DNA of 10,681 bases from Deltaproteobacteria bacterium (GTDB lineage Bacteria > UBA10199 > JACPAL01 > JACOUP01), in the NCBI GenBank assembly GCA_030649435.1, contig JAUSKE010000046.1, positions 1-10,681 of the forward strand. Reading direction: 5' to 3'. A model generated the notes under the pieces. It made no database searches and was not told the DNA's origin. It was given only the letters and a program-made list of their open reading frames with translations. Position 1 is the stretch's first letter. Each line of letters opens with the position of its first letter. Shown here piece after piece: positions 1 through 6,343 of this stretch. Both the position numbers and the translations under genes were made by a program.

Positions 1-13
1 GCAATGCGAAACA

Positions 14-223
14 TTATCCACCCCCCACGGCACGAATAATTTCAACCGAGTCTTTCTCTTTGATCCGTGTCTCTGACCAGAGGGAGTGGGGGATTATCTC
101 GTTATTCAGTGCGATGGCTGTCGCTTCGGTCGGAATGGATAGGTTTCGCAGAAATTCTTGTAGGGGCAGCCCTTGTGCCCCACCATCATATTGATACGAT
201 TGTCCGTTGAGGATGATTTCCAT
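14..223 (-). CDS. thiS: ThiS sulfur carrier protein (thiamine thiazole biosynthesis)
   Basis: This is a 69-residue ubiquitin-fold protein of the ThiS/MoaD type. It opens with a beta strand (MEIILNGQ) and ends in the characteristic Val-Gly-Gly-Gly tail. In the family, ThiF adenylates the C-terminal glycine, which is then converted to a thiocarboxylate that gives sulfur to ThiG for the thiazole ring of thiamine. Length and tail both match ThiS, and the tail is complete because TAA follows directly. The ATG overlaps the stop of the upstream hydrolase gene as TAATG, so translation is probably coupled. The next gene on this strand lies outside the window; thiG is the expected neighbour, but that is inference. 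MoaD is the main alternative. The AVGGG ending and the small size favour ThiS. Confidence 0.9.
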   Translation of the reverse strand: MEIILNGQSYQYDGGAQGLPLQEFLRNLSIPTEATAIALNNEIIPHSLWSETRIKEKDSVEIIRAVGGG

Positions 224-966
224 TACAATGTTGTACTTTCTCCATGCTTCAAAATACGAAGCCGATCGTCAAGCCCTTTTTCTGCCTGAAGCCTGAGGAT
301 CCATTCCAACGGGGCCCCGATAGGCTCGAGGGAGATGGGAAAAGTCCCCCAGTGGATCGGGATCATCACCTTGGCCTTTAGTTCTTCGAAGAGTTGGACC
401 GCCTCTTCTGGATTCATATGGCGGTTTTTCATGAACCACTTCGGTTCGTAGCAACCGATCGGCAGGAGAGCAAGATCAATCGGTCGTCCCTCTGCGACCT
501 CACAAAGTTGAGGGGTGTAGGCGCTATCTCCCGGAAAGAAGACAGACTCCTCCTTTTTACGGATCAGGTAACCGTTGCAGGTGCGGTATCGGAGCCCAGA
601 AATCCGAAAGCCGACATGTTTGACCGGAAAGGCGCTGATCTCGGTCCCATCTTCCAGGTGGTAAGAAGAATGGTGCGCGATTTCGATCAAAGGATTTCTG
701 ACAAACTTGGAAAGAAGCGGTGCCAGGCCGACCGGCAAGAGTATCGGCACGGTCGAACGAAAATATTTGAGCGAGGGGATATCCAAGTGGTCGTAGTGGG
801 CGTGGGAGATCAGGATCGCCGACGGTTCGATCGTTTCTGGTAAAACTTTTACCGGAGACCGACGACGGATAAAGAAGATCCGCTCGCTGAAAACCGGATC
901 AGTCAAAATTTGGGTCCCGCTCATATTGAGAAGAACAGTCGCATGACCGATGAAAGTAGCTTCCAT
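223..966 (-). CDS. Metallo-beta-lactamase-fold hydrolase, NAPE-PLD/UlaG-like
   Basis: From the chosen start this is a 247-residue zinc-dependent hydrolase. Visible metal ligands are the HAHYDH motif (residues 55-60: His55, His57, Asp59, His60), His117, Asp147 in PGDSAY, and His205 in the IHWGTF motif. His183 sits in the HMNPEEAV motif. The HMNPEEAV plus IHWGTF pair is typical of the N-acylphosphatidylethanolamine phospholipase D-like and UlaG-like branch. Substrate is not known; a phospholipid or a cyclic phosphate/lactone compound would fit. I see no signal peptide, so it is probably cytoplasmic. The reading frame extends upstream to 1029, but the ATG at 966 is preferred: an AGAGAGG ribosome site lies just before it, the family's first strand starts there, and the extension would only translate palindromic repeat DNA. 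It is coupled to thiS downstream and divergent from alr. Confidence 0.85.
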   Translation of the reverse strand: MEATFIGHATVLLNMSGTQILTDPVFSERIFFIRRRSPVKVLPETIEPSAILISHAHYDHLDIPSLKYFRSTVPILLPVGLAPLLSKFVRNPLIEIAHHSSYHLEDGTEISAFPVKHVGFRISGLRYRTCNGYLIRKKEESVFFPGDSAYTPQLCEVAEGRPIDLALLPIGCYEPKWFMKNRHMNPEEAVQLFEELKAKVMIPIHWGTFPISLEPIGAPLEWILRLQAEKGLDDRLRILKHGESTTL

Positions 967-1003
967 GATCCTCTCTCGTAACAGAACGGTGGTATTTTTC
1001 AAG

Positions 1004-1031
1004 GAGTGATTCACTCGAGGGTGATTCACCC
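1004..1031. repeat. Two tandem 13-bp inverted-repeat sites between divergent genes
   Basis: Two 13-base dyads lie side by side: GAGTGATTCACTC at 1004-1016 and GGGTGATTCACCC at 1019-1031. Each is perfectly symmetric around a central T, and the centres (1010 and 1025) are 15 bases apart. They share the core GTGATTCAC. They sit in the intergenic region of the divergent hydrolase and alr genes, about 50-70 bases upstream of the alr start, which is where an operator or activator site could lie. An operator for a dimeric regulator is inference; a dispersed short palindromic repeat is the other reading. An exact reverse-complement copy of the second dyad lies inside alr at 1720-1732. Confidence 0.5.
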
Positions 1032-1041
1032 ACAGCCGAAG

Positions 1042-1070
1042 TTGACTTGACCCCTACTTATTGCTAGAGC
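1042..1070 (+). promoter_or_regulatory. Candidate sigma-70-type promoter for the alr-mla operon
   Basis: TTGACT at 1042-1047 is followed by a 17-base spacer and TAGAGC at 1065-1070. The -35 box is good and the -10 box is weak. Six bases separate the -10 box from the alr ATG at 1077, so the predicted transcript would begin at the start codon itself. There is no Shine-Dalgarno sequence before alr, which agrees with a leaderless message. A second overlapping -35 candidate, TTGACC at 1047-1052, could pair with CTTGAT at 1071-1076, but that would place transcription start inside the gene. The call rests on pattern only. Confidence 0.4.
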
Positions 1071-1076
1071 CTTGAT

Positions 1077-2219
1077 ATGCTGAGGACCAGTCCGACGGTG
1101 GTGGAGATCGATCTCTCCGCCCTTCGTTCCAATTTTTTAGAGCTGCGTCAAAAAATCAAACCTTCCCTCTCCATTTTAGCCGTCGTAAAGTCAGACGCCT
1201 ATGGCCACAAGGCTTCTCTCGTTGCCCCAGTCCTGCAAGAGGCTGGGGTGGACCTCTTTGGTGTCGGTACTGTCGACGAGGGAATCCGTCTTCGTGAGGC
1301 AGGGATCAAAAAACCGATCTTGATCCTCATGGGACCGCTCGAGGCGGGGCCAGAGCTCCTTTTTGAATACCACCTGACGCCGGTGGTTGAAAATCTAGAG
1401 GTTGCCCGATCTTTGAATAAGGTAGCAGAGAAAAAGGGACAAAAGCTTTCCGTTCACCTCAAGGTCGATACCGGCATGACGCGGCTTGGGGTGCCGTGTC
1501 GAGAGTGGGATTCCTTTTGGAACGATTTCAAAAAGTTGAACTTTCTCCAGTGTGAGGGGATTCTATCCCACCTGGCCGAGGCGGGTGATTTGGATTATAC
1601 CGACTTTCAGCGGAAGAACTTTCAATCCGTCTTGCAGGCGCTTGCCAAGAGCGGGGACTTGCCCCGATGGCGCCATTTGGCCAATTCGGTGGAGGCGATC
1701 GAAGGGGCAGGGGAGGATCGGGTGAATCACCCTTCTAACCTGGTTCGGCTGGGGCTTGTCCTGTATGGGGCCTACCCGATCCCGCGGTTGAAGACAAAAA
1801 TTTCCCTAAAGCCGGTTCTGTCTCTCAAGACCAAAATTATTTCCCTAAAAAAGGTTCCTACCGGTACGTCCATCAGCTATAACCGAACCTTCAAGGCAGG
1901 ACGCGAAAGCCTGATCGGTGTTTTACCGTTGGGTTATGCGGATGGTTATACGAGAATCCTGTCGAACAAGGCCTCAGTTCTGGTACACGGAAAGAGAGCA
2001 CCGGTGGTTGGGACGATTTGCATGGACCTTTGTATGGTTGATCTCACAGAGGCGGGTACGGTATCGGTGGGTGATGAAGTGGTTGTCATTGGTCAACAGG
2101 GGAGTGACGAAATCAGGGCGGATGAGTTGGCGGCCTGGGCGGGGACGATCTCTTATGAGATTTTCTGTTCTCTTTCCCCCCGTCTCCGTTCTGTGACAAG
2201 GATTAACAGCCCTAAGTAG
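1077..2219 (+). CDS. alr: Alanine racemase
   Basis: This is a 380-residue fold-type III PLP enzyme that interconverts L- and D-alanine and supplies D-Ala for peptidoglycan in the cytoplasm. The PLP-binding lysine is Lys38 in AVVKSDAYGH. The LKVDTGMTRLGV stretch is at 128-139, and the opposing catalytic tyrosine is Tyr268 in ISYNRTF. The CMDL motif is at 315-318 and a late conserved Tyr is at 360. Length is normal. Two small oddities: the usual VRPG motif reads VRLG (223-226), and the loop before it looks about five residues longer than usual. The coding DNA of that loop contains a 13-bp palindrome also found upstream of the gene. No ribosome site precedes the ATG, and a promoter ends six bases before it, so the mRNA may be leaderless. 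It is the first gene of the putative operon, 12 bases ahead of the permease. Confidence 0.95.
   Translation: MLRTSPTVVEIDLSALRSNFLELRQKIKPSLSILAVVKSDAYGHKASLVAPVLQEAGVDLFGVGTVDEGIRLREAGIKKPILILMGPLEAGPELLFEYHLTPVVENLEVARSLNKVAEKKGQKLSVHLKVDTGMTRLGVPCREWDSFWNDFKKLNFLQCEGILSHLAEAGDLDYTDFQRKNFQSVLQALAKSGDLPRWRHLANSVEAIEGAGEDRVNHPSNLVRLGLVLYGAYPIPRLKTKISLKPVLSLKTKIISLKKVPTGTSISYNRTFKAGRESLIGVLPLGYADGYTRILSNKASVLVHGKRAPVVGTICMDLCMVDLTEAGTVSVGDEVVVIGQQGSDEIRADELAAWAGTISYEIFCSLSPRLRSVTRINSPK
1720..1732. repeat. Third copy of the 13-bp dyad, inside alr
   Basis: GGGTGAATCACCC at 1720-1732 is the exact reverse complement of the intergenic dyad at 1019-1031; since the motif is near-palindromic, it is the same double-stranded site. 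The match extends one base further to GGGTGAATCACCCT when both are read in the same orientation. It codes for part of RVNHP in a loop of alanine racemase that appears longer than usual for the family. It could be an internal regulator site, a short dispersed repeat, or chance. Confidence 0.45.
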
Positions 2220-2231
2220 GGTCAGAAATTA

Positions 2232-3020
2232 ATGAAACGATTGGTTGAAAGACTTGGCTTTTGGATTCAGAAAATCATGGAGGAGTTTGGTGAGGTATTG
2301 TCTTTCACCGCCTCTTTCGGACGATGGCTCTTTGTCCCTCCGTTCCGTTGGCGTCAGACGATGGAACAGATGGAGTTTATCGGTATTGGGTCGTTACCGG
2401 TCATTGCGTTGACCGGTCTTTTTACCGGGATGGTCTTTGCCCTGCAGGCGCATCATTCGTTCCGTATTTTTCATGCCGAAGCACTGATCGGTTCGACCGT
2501 CGGCTTGGCTTTGAGTCGCGAGATTGGGCCTGTTTTTACGGCACTGATGGTGACGGCACGGGCCGGTTCGGCGATGGCGGCTGAAATCGGCTCCATGAAG
2601 GTGACGGAACAGATCGATGCCCTCGAATCGATGGCGGTCAGTCCAATCCATTACCTGGTGGTGCCAAGGGTGGTTGCCGGTCTGGTCATGGTCCCGATCC
2701 TCTACGGATTTTTTCTCTTTATCGGTGTCGCCGGCGCTTATTTTGTCGCAGTGGGTCTTTTGGGGCTGCCAGAGGCCCCGTTCTTGTCCAAGCTCTATTA
2801 TTACGTCGATATGGATGACGTCATTGGGGGCTTAATGAAGTCGGTTTTCTTTGGTTTCCTGCTGACAATTATTTCTTGTCATCGGGGTTATCGGACATCC
2901 GGTGGGGCACAAGGGGTCGGGTTGTCCACCACACGGGCCGTTGTTATTTCGTCAGTCACCGTTTTGGTGGCCGATTATTTTTTAACATCGTGGATTCTCG
3001 AATTTCTACCCAACTTTTAA
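2232..3020 (+). CDS. mlaE: MlaE-family ABC transporter permease
   Basis: This 262-residue integral inner membrane protein is the permease of an MCE (Mla-type) phospholipid transporter. The family signature is clear: REIGPVFTALMVTARAGSAMAAEIG at roughly 96-120, continuing through KVTEQIDAL to 131, with a conserved segment at 215-236 (SCHRGYRTSGGAQGVG and following). Hydrophobic segments lie near 50-72, 145-178, 200-215 and 236-257. The N-terminal amphipathic stretch (1-40) is typical of the family. An AGGG element overlapping the alr stop may serve as a weak ribosome site. The next gene's ATG follows the stop codon directly. In the family, MlaE dimerises, sits under the MCE ring and is driven by MlaF. 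Transport direction cannot be read from the sequence. Confidence 0.94.
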   Translation: MKRLVERLGFWIQKIMEEFGEVLSFTASFGRWLFVPPFRWRQTMEQMEFIGIGSLPVIALTGLFTGMVFALQAHHSFRIFHAEALIGSTVGLALSREIGPVFTALMVTARAGSAMAAEIGSMKVTEQIDALESMAVSPIHYLVVPRVVAGLVMVPILYGFFLFIGVAGAYFVAVGLLGLPEAPFLSKLYYYVDMDDVIGGLMKSVFFGFLLTIISCHRGYRTSGGAQGVGLSTTRAVVISSVTVLVADYFLTSWILEFLPNF

Positions 3021-3761
3021 ATGATTCAACTCGTCAATATTTGCAAGAGTTTTGGGGAACAAGCGGTCCTGAAAGGTCTCAACCTTGAGATCCCGAAGGG
3101 GAAGGTGACGGTCGTCTTGGGACAAAGCGGTAGTGGGAAGAGCGTTCTCTTAAAACATATGATTGGGCTTTTGAGACCCGATTCAGGGGAGGTGGTGGTT
3201 GACGGAACTTCCCTCAGCACTCTCTCCGATCACGAGATCGTTCCCTTTCGCTGTCGTTTTGGCATGCTCTTTCAGGGCGCTGCCCTTTTTGATTCGCTAA
3301 ACGTTTTTGAAAATGTCGCTTTCCCATTGAAGGAACAGCGGCAGCTTTCTTCGGAGGAAGTCCGAAAAATTGTCGAAGCTAAATTAGCCGCTGTCGGTCT
3401 CTCCGGGATCGAAGAAAAAATGCCTTCAGAACTCTCTGGTGGGATGCGAAAAAGGGTTGGACTTGCACGGGCCATTGCGCTAGAACCAAAAATTATTTTG
3501 TACGATGAGCCGACGACCGGCCTTGACCCGATCATGACCAGTTCGATCACCCAACTGATCAGCGAGACGCAAAAACGTCTTAAGGTCACATCGGTGATTA
3601 TCAGTCATGATATTGAGTCATCATTCAACATTGCAGATAAAATCGCATTGCTCCACGAAGGACGGATCTTGATGGAAGGGAGTCCGGAAGAGGTGAGGCA
3701 GTCAAAAATTCCGTACGTACATAATTTCATTAATGGCATTAGCACAGGGAGTGAGGTTTAA
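3021..3761 (+). CDS. mlaF: MlaF-family ABC transporter ATP-binding protein
   Basis: This 246-residue cytoplasmic ATPase powers the MCE transporter. All motor motifs are present in order: Walker A GQSGSGKS at 34-41, Q-loop Gln85 in MLFQGAALFDSLNVFENV, signature LSGGM at 138-142, Walker B IILYDE at 158-163, D-loop TTGLDP and H-loop His196. The LFQGAALFDSL and LSGGMRKRVGLARA segments are typical of the MlaF/Ttg2A branch rather than other ABC ATPases. The ATG abuts the permease stop codon with no gap and no visible ribosome site, so translation probably depends on coupling to mlaE. The C-terminal HNFINGISTGSEV stretch resembles the MlaF tail that contacts a neighbouring subunit. The gene is complete and nothing is missing. 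Confidence 0.95.
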   Translation: MIQLVNICKSFGEQAVLKGLNLEIPKGKVTVVLGQSGSGKSVLLKHMIGLLRPDSGEVVVDGTSLSTLSDHEIVPFRCRFGMLFQGAALFDSLNVFENVAFPLKEQRQLSSEEVRKIVEAKLAAVGLSGIEEKMPSELSGGMRKRVGLARAIALEPKIILYDEPTTGLDPIMTSSITQLISETQKRLKVTSVIISHDIESSFNIADKIALLHEGRILMEGSPEEVRQSKIPYVHNFINGISTGSEV

Positions 3762-5012
3762 GTGACACGGTATCAAGAAAGCCAGCGAAACATAAAAATC
3801 GGCGTTTTTACCCTGATTGGGATCTGTATTTTGGTCTACAGCACGATTCGTGTGAGTGACCGGAATCTTAGTTCAAAAGGGACTTATACCGTTTCTGTCG
3901 TCCTGACTTCTGCGACAGGACTGACCCGCAAGACCCCTGTGCAGATTGCCGGTGTGCAGGTTGGTTACATTGAATCTCTCGATCTTGTCGATAACCGCAG
4001 GGCAAGAGTTGGCCTCAGAATTAATAAAGAGGTTCAGTTGACCGAGGATGTCACCGCTCAGGTTCGAACCAAGGGCTTCTTGGGAGAAACCTATATTGAC
4101 CTGATGCCCGGTCGGGATGAGAACCTCATCAAGCCGAATGGTGAGATCACCTCGGTGAACCCTTACACTGATCTTTCGGAGTTGACCTCCAAATTAAGCG
4201 CGGTGACGGATGACATTAAGGTGGTGACCGAATCGATGAAGCGGAACTTTGTCGAAGGGGGCAATTGGGATCAGATCATGAGTAACTTTGCCCAGCTCTC
4301 TCAAAAATTGAATACGAGCCTGTCGTCTGTTTCCAACATCACGCAGAAAATTGATGAAGGGAAAGGAACGATTGGGCGGCTTGTGAATGATGAAGAGACG
4401 ATTGAGAATATCAATCAGGCCGCCAAGGGTTTGTCGGAAACCATTGGAGGGGTGAATCGCTTTCAGGCCGAAATCGGTTATCATCTTGAATATTTGGGCA
4501 ATTCGCAGAGCGTTAAGAATTATGTGAGTCTGGGGCTCAAGCCGAGACCTGACAAGGCCTTTCTCCTGGATTTTGTCGTTGATCCAAACCCACCTGATCA
4601 AAGGAGGCTCACCACAACCGACGTGACCTCCGGAGGGGTGACGACAACGGTGACGACAGATCAGTCGGTGACGATCCGGAACAAGTTCTTGATATCAGCC
4701 CAGCTGGCCAAGACATTTCGCGACGTTACCATTCGGGGTGGCATCATTGAATCGACGGGCGGTGTGGGGGTTGATTACAAAAGAGGGCCTTACGGTCTTA
4801 GTTTTTCAGCGTTCGATTTCAGGAGCGATTATGGAGAGCGGCCACACCTGAAGGCTTTTGGTCAGGTTAATTTAACTAAAAACTTTTATCTGCTTTCAGG
4901 GATGGACGATTTTATTGCCAAGAATCATGAACGGGACTGGTTCGTCGGTGCCGGTTTCCAAGTTATCGACGAGGATCTCAAGTCTCTCTTCGGTGCCGCG
5001 AGGCTTAAATGA
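3762..5012 (+). CDS. mlaD: MlaD-type MCE protein with long beta-rich C-terminal region
   Basis: This 416-residue protein starts with GTG directly after the mlaF stop, with a GAGG ribosome site five bases upstream. One transmembrane helix (about 12-28) anchors it in the inner membrane. A single MCE domain follows (about 41-118), with TPVQIAGVQVGYIESL and TKGFLGETYIDLMPG. Residues 135-232 look helical, with a KGTIGRLVNDEET motif. From about 233 to the end the sequence alternates polar and hydrophobic residues with many aromatic and glycine residues, including a Thr/Val-rich loop at 284-304, and ends DEDLKSLFG. That region resembles beta-barrel or beta-sandwich strands. The protein is far longer than E. 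coli MlaD (about 180 residues). In the family, MCE hexamers form lipid channels. The role of the extra region is inference: it may reach or sit in the outer membrane. Confidence 0.88.
   Translation: MTRYQESQRNIKIGVFTLIGICILVYSTIRVSDRNLSSKGTYTVSVVLTSATGLTRKTPVQIAGVQVGYIESLDLVDNRRARVGLRINKEVQLTEDVTAQVRTKGFLGETYIDLMPGRDENLIKPNGEITSVNPYTDLSELTSKLSAVTDDIKVVTESMKRNFVEGGNWDQIMSNFAQLSQKLNTSLSSVSNITQKIDEGKGTIGRLVNDEETIENINQAAKGLSETIGGVNRFQAEIGYHLEYLGNSQSVKNYVSLGLKPRPDKAFLLDFVVDPNPPDQRRLTTTDVTSGGVTTTVTTDQSVTIRNKFLISAQLAKTFRDVTIRGGIIESTGGVGVDYKRGPYGLSFSAFDFRSDYGERPHLKAFGQVNLTKNFYLLSGMDDFIAKNHERDWFVGAGFQVIDEDLKSLFGAARLK
4637..4674 (+). repeat. Short in-frame direct repeats (GGTGACGA x3) in mlaD
   Basis: GGTGACGA occurs at 4637-4644, 4649-4656 and 4667-4674, offset by 12 and 18 bases, so all copies keep the reading frame. 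They encode the Val-Thr-rich stretch GVTTTVTTDQSVTI of the MCE protein, between two predicted beta-rich parts. This looks like a flexible loop that grew by small duplications. The repeats are too short for a mobile element. Confidence 0.4.
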
Positions 5013-6343
5013 AGAGAAGTGGGTCTCTGATCCTTATCATGGTTCTGTTCTTGCCTTTGTCTCTTCCAGCTGAGGAGAAAACCGAAAAACTTGTTCTTGG
5101 TTTAGAAGAATGTTTGCAGAGGGCGCTCCAGTCCAATGAAGAACTCAAAGCCAACGATTATGACAAGGAGATCGCTGAACAGAAGTTGAGGGAGCTGCAC
5201 AAGATAGGCTACCCGATTGTTGATTACGAATACACCCTGGCTCCGGCGCCGCGAGATGCCGACAATGCGGTTAAAAGTTTTTTTTCTGGCGATATCACTG
5301 TTTTTAACAAGGTCAAAATTGGAGTGGGGACACCACTCACAACCTTTGGAAAGCTAGATATCGGACAAGGTCTCGCCCGCAAGGGGGTTGAAGCAGAAAA
5401 GTTAAAGAGAGTTCAGAAGAAGTCGGAACTTGTTCTCAAGGTAAAGCAACTTTATTACGGGATTATTCTTTCTTATGAATTTGACCGTCTTTTGGAGTCC
5501 GCCACGCAGAGGGTTCGTAAGGAAATCAACAAACGAGAGGGAGAGGAAGAGGGGACTGATCCTTCGGAACTTCTCAAGCTGAAACTTTTTCGACACGAGT
5601 TGGAAAAAAGGGCTGAGGAATCAGAAAAAAAGAGGATGTTGGCCCGGGAGGCCTTGAAGATTCAGATGGGGCTGGATCGCTCCGTTTCTTTAGAACTAAA
5701 GGAATCTCATCTCAAAGCGCTTCCCAAGTCGCTCAAAAATTTTGATTATTATCAAGACCAGGCGGCGAAGAATCGTCCCGAACTAAAGCTGATCGATCTG
5801 GGGGTTCAGTCGAAGGAAGATCTTTATCGTTTGGAAAAGAGAAAGTTGGCCCCTAATCTGGGTCTCGGGGCCTTTTTTGAGATGGGTCGGGCTCCTGGTG
5901 TCACCGGCGTTCAAGCAACCGATGATTTTAACAACCCGTTTAACTTTACGAGGGCCGGCATCGGTTTGCAATTGCAGGGGCAGTTTGACTTTCATGGACA
6001 AAGTGCGAAGGCTCACCAAGCGAGGAGCGATCTTCGCAAAACGGAAGTCCAAAGAACGTTGGCTCAAAAAGGGATTGCCCTTGATGTCCAGGAAGCCTAT
6101 CTTGACGCCCAAACGGCATGGTCTGCAGTGGAAAGAGCCGAGGAGGCAGGTCGTCTCTCTCGCCAGCTTTTATTTTTGACGCAGAGCAGTTTTGATATCG
6201 GGGTCGGTGAATCAAAGGATCTTGTTGAGGCAGTTCAGTCGTTTCTCACCACCCGCGGACAATATTTTGAAGCGGTTTACAATTTTAATGTGGCATTGGC
6301 AAAACTAGATCAAAAGAGAGGAAAGGATCCTGATGAAGAGTAG
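5009..6343 (+). CDS. TolC-family outer membrane protein
   Basis: This 444-residue protein starts with a clear signal peptide (basic MKR, hydrophobic 7-19, likely cleavage after Pro-Ala at 20-21). No lipobox cysteine is present, so it is not a lipoprotein. The mature protein begins with LGLEECLQRALQSNEELKAND, the usual opening of outer membrane efflux proteins. It has two repeats of long coiled-coil helices (about 120-220 and 335-440), each flanked by beta segments: KVKIGVGTPLTTFGK and AGIGLQLQGQFDFHGQ would be barrel strands. TolC-type trimers form an outer membrane channel with a periplasmic tunnel. Its ATG overlaps the mlaD stop (ATGA), with GAGG upstream. Location between mlaD and mlaC, with no adaptor or RND pump nearby, suggests it works with the MCE transporter rather than in drug efflux. 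That role is inference. Confidence 0.88.
   Translation: MKRSGSLILIMVLFLPLSLPAEEKTEKLVLGLEECLQRALQSNEELKANDYDKEIAEQKLRELHKIGYPIVDYEYTLAPAPRDADNAVKSFFSGDITVFNKVKIGVGTPLTTFGKLDIGQGLARKGVEAEKLKRVQKKSELVLKVKQLYYGIILSYEFDRLLESATQRVRKEINKREGEEEGTDPSELLKLKLFRHELEKRAEESEKKRMLAREALKIQMGLDRSVSLELKESHLKALPKSLKNFDYYQDQAAKNRPELKLIDLGVQSKEDLYRLEKRKLAPNLGLGAFFEMGRAPGVTGVQATDDFNNPFNFTRAGIGLQLQGQFDFHGQSAKAHQARSDLRKTEVQRTLAQKGIALDVQEAYLDAQTAWSAVERAEEAGRLSRQLLFLTQSSFDIGVGESKDLVEAVQSFLTTRGQYFEAVYNFNVALAKLDQKRGKDPDEE

Noticed and set aside
394..843. 149-residue open frame on the plus strand
   Set aside because: It lies antisense to the hydrolase gene, which has full metal-site motifs. Its own translation shows no recognisable fold and it has no ribosome site.
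974..1002. Minus-strand promoter for the hydrolase (TTGAAA at 997-1002, TACGAG at 975-980)
   Set aside because: The -10 box is poor and overlaps the ribosome site, so the real promoter position is left open.
967..1029. Longer N-terminus for the hydrolase starting at 1029
   Set aside because: The extra 21 residues translate the palindromic repeats, match no family feature, and the ATG at 966 has an adjacent purine-rich ribosome site.
4194..4601. 135-residue open frame on the minus strand within mlaD
   Set aside because: It is antisense to a well-supported MCE protein and has no recognisable domain or ribosome site.
5009..6343. Frameshift or lipoprotein reading of the TolC-family gene
   Set aside because: The frame is intact over a normal family length, and the signal peptide has no lipobox cysteine.
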